This document shows, in pieces, positions 8,089 through 15,679 of a stretch of 47,871 nt of DNA. The stretch spans positions 1 through 47,871 of the forward strand of contig DCHN01000072.1 in the NCBI GenBank assembly GCA_002315995.1. The letters run 5' to 3'. The notes beneath the pieces were generated by a model. It searched no databases, was not told the origin of the DNA, and saw nothing but the letters and a program-made list of their open reading frames with translations. Position 1 is the stretch's first letter; each line of letters opens with the position of its first letter. Source of the DNA: Bacteroidales bacterium UBA1751 (GTDB taxonomy: Bacteria; Bacteroidota; Bacteroidia; Bacteroidales; UBA932). The translations under genes were made by a program, and so were the position numbers.

Positions 8089-8271
8089 TTAGGCAATTTC
8101 TTCTACTTTAACTAAATGGGCAACCTTGCTGATCATTCCGTTTGAAACAGAGTTAAGCTCAACCTCCACGCAATGATTAAGGTGATGTATACCCAAAGCC
8201 TTAAGTGTTGCAATCTGCCTTTTGTTGGCGCTGCAGCAACTCTTTATCTGTGTAACTTTTACTTTAGCCAT
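8089..8271 (-). CDS. rpmD: 50S ribosomal protein L30 (uL30)
   Basis: Small large-subunit protein of 60 residues with the short bacterial L30 fold: KVTQIKSCCSANKRQIATLKALGI and a closing KVAHLVKVEEI. Three cysteines are present (Cys12, Cys13 and Cys34), which is unusual for L30 but does not form an obvious metal motif. It is located between rpsE and rplO. Confidence 0.97.
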   Translation of the reverse strand: MAKVKVTQIKSCCSANKRQIATLKALGIHHLNHCVEVELNSVSNGMISKVAHLVKVEEIA

Positions 8272-8285
8272 AGTGATTTCCTCAA

Positions 8286-8804
8286 TTAACCGTTAAATAC
8301 TCTGTTCATCTGGATACCTCTCAAACCAGCAATAGTGTAGGCGTCACGTACCTGAGCCAAAGCTGCAATAGTTGCCTTTACAAGGTTGTGAGGGTTTGAA
8401 GAGCCCTTTGATTTAGCCAATACGTCATGAATACCTACTGACTCGAATACGGCACGCATAGCACCACCGGCCTTTACTCCAGTACCAGGAGCAGCTGGTT
8501 TCATGAATACTCTTGCACCGCCGAATTTAGCTGCCTGCTCGTGTGGAATAGTCTCCTTGCTGAGTGGAACTCTTATAAGGTTCTTCTTAGCATCCTCAAC
8601 TCCCTTGGCAATAGCTGTTGTAACCTCATTGGCCTTTCCAAGACCATAACCTACAACACCTTTCTCATCACCAACCACTACTATGGCAGCAAAGCTGAAA
8701 TGGCGACCTCCTTTGGTAACCTTGGTTACTCTTCTTACAGCTACCAATCTGTCCTTAAGCTCAAGATCAGTAGTCTTTACTTTCTTAACATCCAATTTTG
8801 CCAT
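8286..8804 (-). CDS. rpsE: 30S ribosomal protein S5 (uS5)
   Basis: Decoding-fidelity protein at the mRNA entry channel. The 172 residues begin with a short lysine/leucine leader, then the double-stranded RNA binding fold (LVAVRRVTKVTKGGRHFSF, VVVGDEKGVVGYGLGKANEV) and the C-terminal domain (GGARVFMKPAAPGTGVKAGGAMR, VLAKSKGSSNPHNLVKAT). It follows rplR by 5 nt. Confidence 0.99.
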   Translation of the reverse strand: MAKLDVKKVKTTDLELKDRLVAVRRVTKVTKGGRHFSFAAIVVVGDEKGVVGYGLGKANEVTTAIAKGVEDAKKNLIRVPLSKETIPHEQAAKFGGARVFMKPAAPGTGVKAGGAMRAVFESVGIHDVLAKSKGSSNPHNLVKATIAALAQVRDAYTIAGLRGIQMNRVFNG

Positions 8805-8809
8805 AGTAT

Positions 8810-9166
8810 TTAGAATTTAAGACCACCCTCGCGGGCAGCATCTGCCAAACTTTTAACTCTACCATGATAAAGATAACCGCCACGGTCGAAACAAACCTCA
8901 GCTATTCCAAGAGCAACCGCCTTCTGGGCAATTGCCTTTCCTACAACAGCTGCAACCTCAACGTTGGTCTTGCCGGCTACCTGCTCTGCCAATGATTTCT
9001 CAATTGAAGATGCGCTTGCAAGTGTTACACCCTTAACGTCATCTATCAACTGTGCATAAATCTGCTTGTTGCTTCTGAAAACGCTCAATCTTGGTTTCTG
9101 AGCAGTTCCATTGACAACTTTACGAATACGATAGCGTATCCTCTGTCTTCTCTCTATTTTATTCAT
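8810..9166 (-). CDS. rplR: 50S ribosomal protein L18 (uL18)
   Basis: 5S rRNA-binding protein of the central protuberance, acting with L5. 118 residues: an arginine-rich start (KIERRQRIRYRIRK), PRLSVFRSNKQIYAQLIDD, and the FDRGGYLYHGRVKSLADAAREGGL end that is diagnostic for bacterial L18. It lies between rplF and rpsE. Confidence 0.99.
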   Translation of the reverse strand: MNKIERRQRIRYRIRKVVNGTAQKPRLSVFRSNKQIYAQLIDDVKGVTLASASSIEKSLAEQVAGKTNVEVAAVVGKAIAQKAVALGIAEVCFDRGGYLYHGRVKSLADAAREGGLKF

Positions 9167-9180
9167 AGCCTTATCTCCTG

Positions 9181-9741
9181 TTATTTAGCACTGGCACTCT
9201 TACCAGCTTTTCTTCTAAGTTGTTCACCAACAAACTTGATACCCTTGCCCTTATATGGCTCTGGCTTACGCAATGAGCGGATCTTTGCAGCAACCATTCC
9301 AAGAAGCTGCTTGTCATAGCTCTTCAAAGCCAATACAGGGTTGGCACCCTTCTTAACAGGCTCTGCCTCAGCTTTCACCTCAGCTGGAAGCTGGAAGTGA
9401 ATATCGTGAGAAAAACCAAGGCTCATCTCGAGAATCTGGCCTTTAACTTCTACACGGAAACCGACACCTACAAGCTCCTGCTTAACAGTATATCCTGTAG
9501 AAACTCCAACAACCATGTTGTGGATAAGTGCGCGGTACAAACCATGCATTGAACGATGGCGCGGCTGATCTGTAGGTCTTTCTACATGAACTACGCCCCC
9601 CTCTACGGTTACTTTGATGTCAGCATCAACTTTCTGGCTCATTTCTCCGAGAGGTCCTTTAACCTTAACCACATTTCCGTCCTCAACTTTAACGGTAACA
9701 CCCTGTGGAAGGCTTACAGGTAATTTTCCTATTCTTGACAT
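9181..9741 (-). CDS. rplF: 50S ribosomal protein L6 (uL6)
   Basis: Large-subunit protein near the factor-binding centre. 186 residues with MSRIGKLPVSLPQGV at the N terminus and PEPYKGKGIKFVGEQLRRKAGK at the C terminus. The two L6 repeats are visible, the second beginning near YTVKQELVGVGFR. It follows rpsH by 15 nt. Confidence 0.99.
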   Translation of the reverse strand: MSRIGKLPVSLPQGVTVKVEDGNVVKVKGPLGEMSQKVDADIKVTVEGGVVHVERPTDQPRHRSMHGLYRALIHNMVVGVSTGYTVKQELVGVGFRVEVKGQILEMSLGFSHDIHFQLPAEVKAEAEPVKKGANPVLALKSYDKQLLGMVAAKIRSLRKPEPYKGKGIKFVGEQLRRKAGKSASAK

Positions 9742-9756
9742 AGAATTAAAAATTTA

Positions 9757-10152
9757 TTAATAAACGTAACACAAAACCTCACCACCTACGTTGAGACTCT
9801 TTGCCTCCTTGTCTGTGATGATTCCTTTAGATGTTGAGAGAATAGCTATTCCCAATCCGTTGAGTACTCTTGGCATTGTTGCAACGCCTCTGTACTGTCT
9901 CAAACCAGGTTTGCTCACTCTGATGATTTTTTTGATTGCTGCTTTCTTTGACTCAGGATGATACTTGAGCGCAATCTTGATTGTGTTGTAAGGAGTACCC
10001 TCAACAACCTTGTAGGCGAGGATATAACCCTTCTCGTGAAGAACACGGGCAATCTCCACCTTCATTTTTGACGAAGAAACCTCCAATGTCTTGTGGCCAG
10101 CCATGTAGGCATTACGGATTCTGGTCAGAAAATCTGCAATTGGATCAGTCAT
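9757..10152 (-). CDS. rpsH: 30S ribosomal protein S8 (uS8)
   Basis: Primary 16S rRNA binder and, in E. coli, the repressor of the spc operon through an mRNA site near rplE. 131 residues: TDPIADFLTRIRNAYMAGH at the start, and the C-terminal VLNGLGIAILSTSKGIITDKEA block. The 120-nt gap upstream, between rpsN and this gene, is by far the longest inside the operon and contains two RNA hairpins (separate entry), so S8 may be expressed under extra control (inference). Confidence 0.99.
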   Translation of the reverse strand: MTDPIADFLTRIRNAYMAGHKTLEVSSSKMKVEIARVLHEKGYILAYKVVEGTPYNTIKIALKYHPESKKAAIKKIIRVSKPGLRQYRGVATMPRVLNGLGIAILSTSKGIITDKEAKSLNVGGEVLCYVY

Positions 10153-10180
10153 TTTAACTAATGTTTTTTGTTGAATTTCA

Positions 10181-10260
10181 GCACTTTAACAAGTGCCCGA
10201 TATCCAATGGTTAATAATAATGTTTTTATATGACAAAAGCCCTATTGAAAAATAGGACTT
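10181..10260 (-). promoter_or_regulatory. Two RNA hairpins between rpsN and rpsH
   Basis: In the minus-strand RNA the first hairpin has a 10-bp stem (10260-10251 with 10246-10237) and a UUUC loop; one C-A mismatch on the plus strand is a G-U pair in the RNA, and the stem is followed by four U. The second is a 6-bp stem GCACTT/AAGTGC (10196-10191 with 10186-10181) with a four-base loop, ending 29 nt before the rpsH start codon. The first looks like a weak terminator or attenuator. No TAnnTTTG promoter was found in this gap. Function is unknown. Confidence 0.5.
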
Positions 10261-10272
10261 GTGTTCTGCTTT

Positions 10273-10542
10273 TTACCAGCTTGCCTTGTGCACTCCTGGA
10301 ATAAGACCTTTGGATGCCATTTCGCGGAACTGGATACGGCTGATACCGAACATGCGAATAAATCCTTTTGGTCTTCCGGTAATTGAGCAACGGTTATGAA
10401 GTCTTACAGGTGATGCATTCTTTGGAAGAGCCTGAAGTCCTGCCCAATCACCAGCCTCTTTAAGAGCTTTGCGTTTCTCAGCATACTTGGCACATAACTT
10501 TGCGCGCTTTACCTCGCGTGCCTTCATTGATTCTTTTGCCAT
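10273..10542 (-). CDS. rpsN: 30S ribosomal protein S14 (uS14), zinc-free form
   Basis: 89 residues, the long form without the CxxC pairs of zinc-binding S14. Diagnostic segments are ALPKNASPVRLHNRCSITGRPKGF and RMFGISRIQFREMASKGLIPGVHKASW. It helps form the 30S head late in assembly. It starts 9 nt after rplE and is followed by the 120-nt gap with hairpins. Confidence 0.99.
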   Translation of the reverse strand: MAKESMKAREVKRAKLCAKYAEKRKALKEAGDWAGLQALPKNASPVRLHNRCSITGRPKGFIRMFGISRIQFREMASKGLIPGVHKASW

Positions 10543-10551
10543 TCTTTTGCT

Positions 10552-11157
10552 TTATTTTTTATTGTTTTTAAAAGGCAAACCAAACTCTCTGAGCATTGCA
10601 AAAGCAGCCTCATTGTTGGTTGTGTTGGTAGTGAATGTAATCTCCATTCCCATTACCTTGGTAATTTTGTCAATATCAATTTCAGGGAAGATAATCTGCT
10701 CCTTGATACCAAGTGTGTAGTTACCTCTGCCGTCCATCTTCTCATTGATACCCTTGAAGTCACGGATACGTGGAAGAGCAACTGCAACGAGTCTCTCCAT
10801 AAACTCATACATCTGAGCGCCGCGGAGGGTAACCTTTACACCAATTGGCATACCCTTACGGAGTTTGAAGTTTGAGATATCCTTCTTTGAGTATGTGAGT
10901 ACAGCCTTCTGACCTGTAATTGTTGTGAGCTCATCCTGAGCAACCTCAATGAGCTTCTTGTCTGCTACTGCCTGTCCCATACCCTGATTAATAGTAATCT
11001 TGGTAAGTTTTGGAACCTGCATAATAGACTTGAATGCAAACTCCTTCTGAAGTTTTGCAACGATCTCCTCTTTATATTTCTTCTGAAGAGTAGGAACGTA
11101 GCCGGTCATTACTGGAGCTGCCACTTCCTCTGTCTTAGCTGATTTCTTTGCTGCCAT
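10552..11157 (-). CDS. rplE: 50S ribosomal protein L5 (uL5)
   Basis: Binds 5S rRNA and contacts S13 across the subunit interface. The core is clear: VPKLTKITINQGMG, ITGQKAVLTYSKKDISNFKLRKGMPIG, FMERLVAVALPRIRDF and ITFTTNTTNNEAAFAMLREFGLPF. The 201 residues include an extra lysine/alanine-rich leader of about 18 residues before YVPTLQKKYKEEI. The start codon overlaps the rplX stop in a TAATG arrangement, suggesting coupled translation. Confidence 0.98.
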   Translation of the reverse strand: MAAKKSAKTEEVAAPVMTGYVPTLQKKYKEEIVAKLQKEFAFKSIMQVPKLTKITINQGMGQAVADKKLIEVAQDELTTITGQKAVLTYSKKDISNFKLRKGMPIGVKVTLRGAQMYEFMERLVAVALPRIRDFKGINEKMDGRGNYTLGIKEQIIFPEIDIDKITKVMGMEITFTTNTTNNEAAFAMLREFGLPFKNNKK

Positions 11158-11489
11158 TATTTGATCTCCTCTCCTGATTTTTTAGCATAACGAACAAGCT
11201 TGCCGTCTGCATTGAGTTTACGACCTATTTTGGTAGGGACATTCTTAACAGGGTCCAACACCTGAAGGTTGGAGATGTGAATGCCAGCCTCCTGCTTAAT
11301 GATACCGCCCTGAGGGTTCTTTGCATTTGGCTTAGTGCTCTTGCTTACCATGTTGAGTCCCTCAACAATGGCGCGATTGGCCTTTTTGTCAATACTAATG
11401 ACCTTACCGGTCTTGCCTTTCTCATCACCGGCATTGACAAAAACCATGTCACCTTTCTTGATATGTAATTTCATATTCATAACGCTCAT
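11157..11489 (-). CDS. rplX: 50S ribosomal protein L24 (uL24)
   Basis: Assembly initiator protein binding the 5' domain of 23S rRNA. KLHIKKGDMVFVNAGDEKGKTGKV is the KOW motif; KSTKPNAKNPQGGIIKQEA and IHISNL follow. Up to 110 residues. Three in-frame ATGs occur (codons 1, 4 and 6); codon 6 at 11474 best matches the usual family start MKLHIKKGD, so the true protein may be 105 residues. Confidence 0.97.
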   Translation of the reverse strand: MSVMNMKLHIKKGDMVFVNAGDEKGKTGKVISIDKKANRAIVEGLNMVSKSTKPNAKNPQGGIIKQEAGIHISNLQVLDPVKNVPTKIGRKLNADGKLVRYAKKSGEEIK

Positions 11490-11494
11490 TTGAA

Positions 11495-11860
11495 TTATAA
11501 TACCTCAGGTGCCAATGAAACTATTTTCATATAATTGTCACGCAACTCTCTGGCTACAGGTCCAAAAATACGAGTTCCTCTGACCTCACCCTGGTTGTTA
11601 AGCAGAACGCATGCGTTCTCATCAAACCTGATGTAAGAGCCATCTGCCCTGCGAATCTCTTTTTTAGTACGGACTACAACTGCTTTTGAAACAGAGCCCT
11701 TCTTTGCCTCAGCCCCAGGGATTGCACTCTTTACGGCAACAACAATCTTGTCACCAATGTGAGCATAACGCCTGCGGGTACCGCCCAACACACGAATGCA
11801 GAGAACCTCCTTTGCACCGCTGTTATCAGCTACCATTAATCTTGATTCCTGTTGTATCAT
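11495..11860 (-). CDS. rplN: 50S ribosomal protein L14 (uL14)
   Basis: Large-subunit protein at the interface, close to bridge B8. 121 residues: MIQQESRLMVADNSGAKEVLCIRVLGG, the ADGSYIRFDENACVLLNNQGE segment, and GTRIFGPVARELR at the end. Its start is 3 nt after the rpsQ stop. Confidence 0.99.
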   Translation of the reverse strand: MIQQESRLMVADNSGAKEVLCIRVLGGTRRRYAHIGDKIVVAVKSAIPGAEAKKGSVSKAVVVRTKKEIRRADGSYIRFDENACVLLNNQGEVRGTRIFGPVARELRDNYMKIVSLAPEVL

Positions 11861-11863
11861 GGC

Positions 11864-12118
11864 TTATTTAACTTTTTCTACGATTTCTACTAGTCTCCAG
11901 CATTTTGTCTTGCTCAAAGGACGAGTCTCCATAATTCTGACGGTATCTCCCTCAGAACACTCATTCTTCTCATCATGAGCTACAAACTTAGTGGTTTTAT
12001 TCACGAACTTGCCGTAAATAGGGTGTTTCTCTTTTGTCTTGACTGCAACAACAACAGACTTGTCCATCTTGTTGCTTACCACTACACCTACTCTTTCTTT
12101 TCTAAGTTTTCTTTCCAT
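11864..12118 (-). CDS. rpsQ: 30S ribosomal protein S17 (uS17)
   Basis: Primary 16S rRNA binding OB-fold protein. 84 residues with KERVGVVVSNKMDKSVVVAV, HPIYGKFVNKTTKFVAHDE and GDTVRIMETRPLSKTKCWRL, all standard. It lies between rpmC and rplN. Confidence 0.99.
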   Translation of the reverse strand: MERKLRKERVGVVVSNKMDKSVVVAVKTKEKHPIYGKFVNKTTKFVAHDEKNECSEGDTVRIMETRPLSKTKCWRLVEIVEKVK

Positions 12119-12127
12119 GAACTTCTA

Positions 12128-12325
12128 CTATTTGTTCTGGTTTTCAATTTGGCTCAAAACTGTGAGCATTCTTGCTATATCTTTTTTAGCTTTCTTAATC
12201 TTTGATGAATCCTCTACCGGAGAGATTGCATGATTAAGTTTCATCTGGTTGAGAGATACACGCATTCCCTCCAGACGCTCGCGGATATCTTGTGCGGACA
12301 TTTCACGTATTTCACTTGCTTTCAT
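12128..12325 (-). CDS. rpmC: 50S ribosomal protein L29 (uL29)
   Basis: Two-helix protein near the exit tunnel that helps dock trigger factor and SRP. 65 residues: MKASEIREMSAQDIRERL at the start and a second helix with KIKKAKKDIARMLTVL. It lies between rplP and rpsQ with short gaps (18 and 9 nt). Confidence 0.98.
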   Translation of the reverse strand: MKASEIREMSAQDIRERLEGMRVSLNQMKLNHAISPVEDSSKIKKAKKDIARMLTVLSQIENQNK

Positions 12326-12343
12326 AATCTTCTGGCAGTTTTA

Positions 12344-12763
12344 TTATTCAACATAGTCTCTTCTGACAATGAACTTGGTGTTTACAGGAAGTTTCTGTGC
12401 ACCAAGGCGCAATGCCTCTTTTGCAATCTCCATTGATACACCCTCAATCTCTATGAGAATTCTACCTGGAGTTACAGGAGCAACGAATCCCTCTGGGTTA
12501 CCTTTACCTTTACCCATACGAACCTCGGCAGGTTTCTTTGTGTATGGTTTGTCAGGGAAGATTCTGATCCAGATCTGACCTTCACGTTTCATATAACGTA
12601 CTACTGCCTGACGTGCAGCCTCAATCTGCTGACCTGTTAACCAGTAAGGCTCAAGGGTCTTGATACCAAAAGAGCCGAATGCCAACTGTGCTCCTCTCTG
12701 AGCCTCGCCTTTCATGCGACCTTTCTGCGCTCTTCTGAACTTGGTTTTCTTTGGTTGTAACAT
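12344..12763 (-). CDS. rplP: 50S ribosomal protein L16 (uL16), first gene of the operon
   Basis: A-site tRNA-contacting protein of the large subunit. 139 residues: MLQPKKTKFRRAQKGRMKG, LEPYWLTGQQIEAARQA, IWIRIFPDKPYTKKPAE, and the glycine-rich RMGKGKGNPEGFVAPV. In nearly all bacteria rpsC precedes rplP in the S10 operon. Here nothing ribosomal lies upstream: there is a promoter at 12839-12868 and then a terminator and an unrelated dipeptidase gene. rplP is therefore the first gene of this transcription unit. Confidence 0.98.
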   Translation of the reverse strand: MLQPKKTKFRRAQKGRMKGEAQRGAQLAFGSFGIKTLEPYWLTGQQIEAARQAVVRYMKREGQIWIRIFPDKPYTKKPAEVRMGKGKGNPEGFVAPVTPGRILIEIEGVSMEIAKEALRLGAQKLPVNTKFIVRRDYVE

Positions 12764-12838
12764 TACTTTTCAGTTTTTACAATTCTAAATTCTTGATTCT
12801 CAGCCACTTAGTTGTAACGGAACTATAGTAGCGGGTTG

Positions 12839-12868
12839 CAAAGATAAACAAATATTTTCATATGCAAA
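12839..12868 (-). promoter_or_regulatory. Promoter of the rplP-rplQ operon
   Basis: Reading the minus strand, TTTG (12868-12865) is followed after 18 nt by TATCTTTG (12846-12839), a good Bacteroidetes sigma-ABfr promoter. Transcription would begin about 12832, giving a leader near 70 nt before the rplP ATG at 12763. No stable leader structure was noticed. Confidence 0.75.
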
Positions 12869-12900
12869 AATTTTCGAAAAAATTTTGCGCATTTAAGACA

Positions 12901-12930
12901 AAAAAAAATTGGGCCAAAGACCCAATTTTC
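12901..12930 (-). terminator. Terminator after the M19 dipeptidase gene
   Basis: A perfect hairpin AATTGGG/CCCAATT with six-base loop, followed on the minus strand by eight T. It lies 100 nt after the dipeptidase stop and just upstream of the rplP promoter, so it insulates the ribosomal operon. The rest of 12764-13029 shows no gene. Confidence 0.8.
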
Positions 12931-13029
12931 AATAAGTTATAATACTCTATCGCAGTATAAAAAGAGCATTTTCTACCAAAATTTCATTGCATTTCAACCA
13001 AAACGCCACTGCACGCAACTGCACCTTCT

Positions 13030-14157
13030 TTAACGGAGAGCGGCCGCACCGCTCAGTTCGCGCCCTTTGGCCTCAACAACACGCATGACCCTGAGAAGGT
13101 TCTCACCCCAGAAGAGTTTTATGTCATTGTGTGACCACCCGCGGCGGAGCATCTCAACGGTTATGTTCTTCATCTGGCTGCAATCCTCAAGTCCATTCAT
13201 TCCGCCACCGCCATCGAAATCGGTGCCTATTCCTACGTACTCTATTCCAACAAGGTCACGCACATACTCCACATGGTCAACATAATCCTTCACGCTCACC
13301 TCAGTTTTTGGCCTCCATGAGAGGAAGAATCTGCCGGAACCAATTTGAATAAGGCCGCCCTTGGCCGCTATGGCCTTTATCTCCTCATCCTTCAGGTTGC
13401 GCGGATGGTTCTTTATGTTCCATACCCCGGAGTGGGTGGCAACGCAGGGAGCCTTGCTGCAGGCAACGGCATCGAGAAGGGATGCTGTTGTAACGTGCGA
13501 AACGTCAACTATCATTCCAAGAACATTCATTGTGTCAACAACAGCCTTTCCAAAAGGAGAGAGGCCGCGCCAATGCTCAACACTGTCGCGCGATCCGTCA
13601 CAAAGATCATTGTTGTAGTTGTGTGTAAGAGTCATGGCCCTGCAACCCTCATTGTAGAATTTGCGGAGGTTGTTTATATCCTTGCCAAGAACATATCCGT
13701 TCTCAAGGGTGAGCATCACAATTGATTTGCCCTCCTTTTTCAGCTTCCAGAAATCATCGGCACACCAGGCCTGACCACACTCATCCGAGTGCTTTGCCAT
13801 ATACTCCTTGAAGAGCTTTATTTCATTGAAGGCAAAATCAACAGCTTTCTGGCTTGAAGCATCATCAAGAGGTCCCTGCCCCTTGTAAATGGCAAAAAAA
13901 CAGGCATCGAGCCCTCCGGCCTTCATCTTTGGGAATGTAACCTGCCCCTTGGTAACCGTATAACCCTTTGCATCAGGATGATTCAAATGGCTTGCGGAAT
14001 CAACGTGCGTATCAATTGAAAACATCACCTTGTGGAGTGAATCCGCAATTTCATTCAGGCGCGCGTCTCTATCACGTCCAACATTTTGTGCAAAGGTGCT
14101 CAAGGAGAGCATCAGGCAGCTCAGAAGAAGCAGAGCCGCAAAGAAATACTTTTTCAT
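13030..14157 (-). CDS. Membrane dipeptidase, peptidase family M19, exported
   Basis: Zinc metallo-dipeptidase of the renal dipeptidase family that cleaves dipeptides in the periplasm. Residues 1-23 are a signal peptide ending TFAQ. Metal ligands follow the M19 pattern: His51 and Asp53 (DTHVD), bridging Glu152 (TLENG), His221 (VDVSH), His242 (ATHSG), and the catalytic Asp313 (GTDFDG). HPRN after the second His is also typical. 375 residues, near family length. The gene lies 42 nt after gltS, so peptide cleavage and glutamate uptake may be co-expressed. Substrate range is not known. Confidence 0.93.
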   Translation of the reverse strand: MKKYFFAALLLLSCLMLSLSTFAQNVGRDRDARLNEIADSLHKVMFSIDTHVDSASHLNHPDAKGYTVTKGQVTFPKMKAGGLDACFFAIYKGQGPLDDASSQKAVDFAFNEIKLFKEYMAKHSDECGQAWCADDFWKLKKEGKSIVMLTLENGYVLGKDINNLRKFYNEGCRAMTLTHNYNNDLCDGSRDSVEHWRGLSPFGKAVVDTMNVLGMIVDVSHVTTASLLDAVACSKAPCVATHSGVWNIKNHPRNLKDEEIKAIAAKGGLIQIGSGRFFLSWRPKTEVSVKDYVDHVEYVRDLVGIEYVGIGTDFDGGGGMNGLEDCSQMKNITVEMLRRGWSHNDIKLFWGENLLRVMRVVEAKGRELSGAAALR

Positions 14158-14199
14158 ATAATATCTAATCCGGTTTTCGAAATTATTGTGCAGCCAACA

Positions 14200-15573
14200 T
14201 CACTTTACACTCTTTGACGGACTCTTCACCCACCATCCCATTCTCCATGCAAAAATCAGCAGAATTGCAGAGAGTGCCAGGCAGGCCAGCATCAGCCATA
14301 AGCTCCAGCCGGCTGCAAAGGCAATTGGAACAAAGGTAATAAGCAGAATCTCAATAGGAGCCACCGGCAGATAAGCAAGCGCATAGTCATCCATAGCCTT
14401 ACTCTGCATCTTCGGATCCACTATTCTAATAAGAGCAATACCCATTGCCATTGTTCCTGTCCACCATCCCCACGCAAAAATGGAGCGCTCAAACCAGTAT
14501 GTCTTGGAGAGATGCCTGCCAAAATAGAATGTAACGCCAAGAACTATTATTATTCCAAATATTATAAGCACAACAAGCGGCAGAGCATATTTCACAACCA
14601 CGCCAAGGTTTATGGCAGCAACACCGCACGCAACCAGCAGGTCGGTAAAGAAACTTCCCACCCTCTGGGTAAGGTTTGCATCAATATACTCCGAATACCT
14701 GCACTTGTTTCCAATACCCTTTATGAGCAGCCCGGCAACGAATGCACAACTGAAAACAGGCAACTCCAGACCAGGATACCAATGCTTTACCAAAAGCGAT
14801 AACACATACCCCACAAACGCGGCCACAAACACAAACCCTATGTGGAATGTGAGTGCTTCAATTGAAATTGAGGAGGTTGTGGCATTTCCTACAGAATCCC
14901 TCTTCTCCTGAGGAAGCAGGCCATGACGCAACTCGTCAGGAAGATCCTTGAAGTCTGCAACAAATGATGTCTGATTTCTCTTTGTGGCTATTTTTATAAG
15001 AACAAGTCCTCCAAGAACCGCACATATTACGCCAACGGTGGCCGTTGTCATTCCAAGCGAAGTGGCCTCATCCCAACCAAGATTGTTGAAGGCCGTTCCA
15101 ATGGCAGCCGCCGTTCCATGCCCACCATAGAATCCAGTGGATAGCATAACACCGAACGCATCATTGAGAGAAGGCCATATCATCTTCATTGCAAAGAGCC
15201 CGAAAAGGCCGGCAAGTCCCCACTGTATGAGCATTCCTATTTGGGAGAAGACCCACATTGGACCAACCTTGGATGCAACCTCCTTCATCTTAACATTAGG
15301 GGAGCTCAAGGCCAGTGAAGCAAAGACAAGGGCAATCATTACCGAAGCGTATGCTCCAAGATTATTTGAAAATGGAAGCCATCCCAACCCGTTGGGTCCG
15401 AATGCAAGACCCAGAATACCCGCAATAAGACTTGGTGGAATAAAAAGCTGCTGAACAAGCTTTATCTTAACCCTTATAAGTTTTCCCACCAGCAAAAGCG
15501 CAAAAATAAGCCCCATATCCGTAAAGAAGGACCAGGGCGTGAATACCGATGTATCAATGAGCGAACCGAACAT
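14200..15573 (-). CDS. gltS: Sodium/glutamate symporter, GltS family
   Basis: Inner-membrane sodium-coupled glutamate transporter of the ESS family. The 457 residues form two inverted halves of hydrophobic segments. The first re-entrant region carries STGFYGGHGTAAAIG, corresponding to the GGHGT motif of E. coli GltS; the second half has WGWWTGTMAMGIALIRIVDP at the matching place. The protein is about 55 residues longer than E. coli GltS, mainly through a central hydrophilic loop (about 205-235). Specificity for glutamate is inferred from family. It is upstream of the M19 dipeptidase in the same direction. Confidence 0.85.
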   Translation of the reverse strand: MFGSLIDTSVFTPWSFFTDMGLIFALLLVGKLIRVKIKLVQQLFIPPSLIAGILGLAFGPNGLGWLPFSNNLGAYASVMIALVFASLALSSPNVKMKEVASKVGPMWVFSQIGMLIQWGLAGLFGLFAMKMIWPSLNDAFGVMLSTGFYGGHGTAAAIGTAFNNLGWDEATSLGMTTATVGVICAVLGGLVLIKIATKRNQTSFVADFKDLPDELRHGLLPQEKRDSVGNATTSSISIEALTFHIGFVFVAAFVGYVLSLLVKHWYPGLELPVFSCAFVAGLLIKGIGNKCRYSEYIDANLTQRVGSFFTDLLVACGVAAINLGVVVKYALPLVVLIIFGIIIVLGVTFYFGRHLSKTYWFERSIFAWGWWTGTMAMGIALIRIVDPKMQSKAMDDYALAYLPVAPIEILLITFVPIAFAAGWSLWLMLACLALSAILLIFAWRMGWWVKSPSKSVK

Positions 15574-15601
15574 GTTTGTCTATTGTTTTCAATTTGGGGG
15601 T

Positions 15602-15634
15602 TAAAGTTACTGAAAAATTGATATTTTTGCCAAA
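15602..15634 (-). promoter_or_regulatory. Promoter of gltS, overlapping a divergent promoter
   Basis: On the minus strand TTTG (15634-15631) is followed after 21 nt by TAACTTTA (15609-15602), close to the Bacteroidetes consensus, giving a short leader before gltS. On the plus strand TATTTTTG at 15622-15629 would serve the DUF4294 gene, so the two divergent promoters overlap. Confidence 0.55.
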
Positions 15635-15679
15635 ATAGAAGTTGTTTTGGAATATAATCCCCAAACCAAGTTCCCGGGA

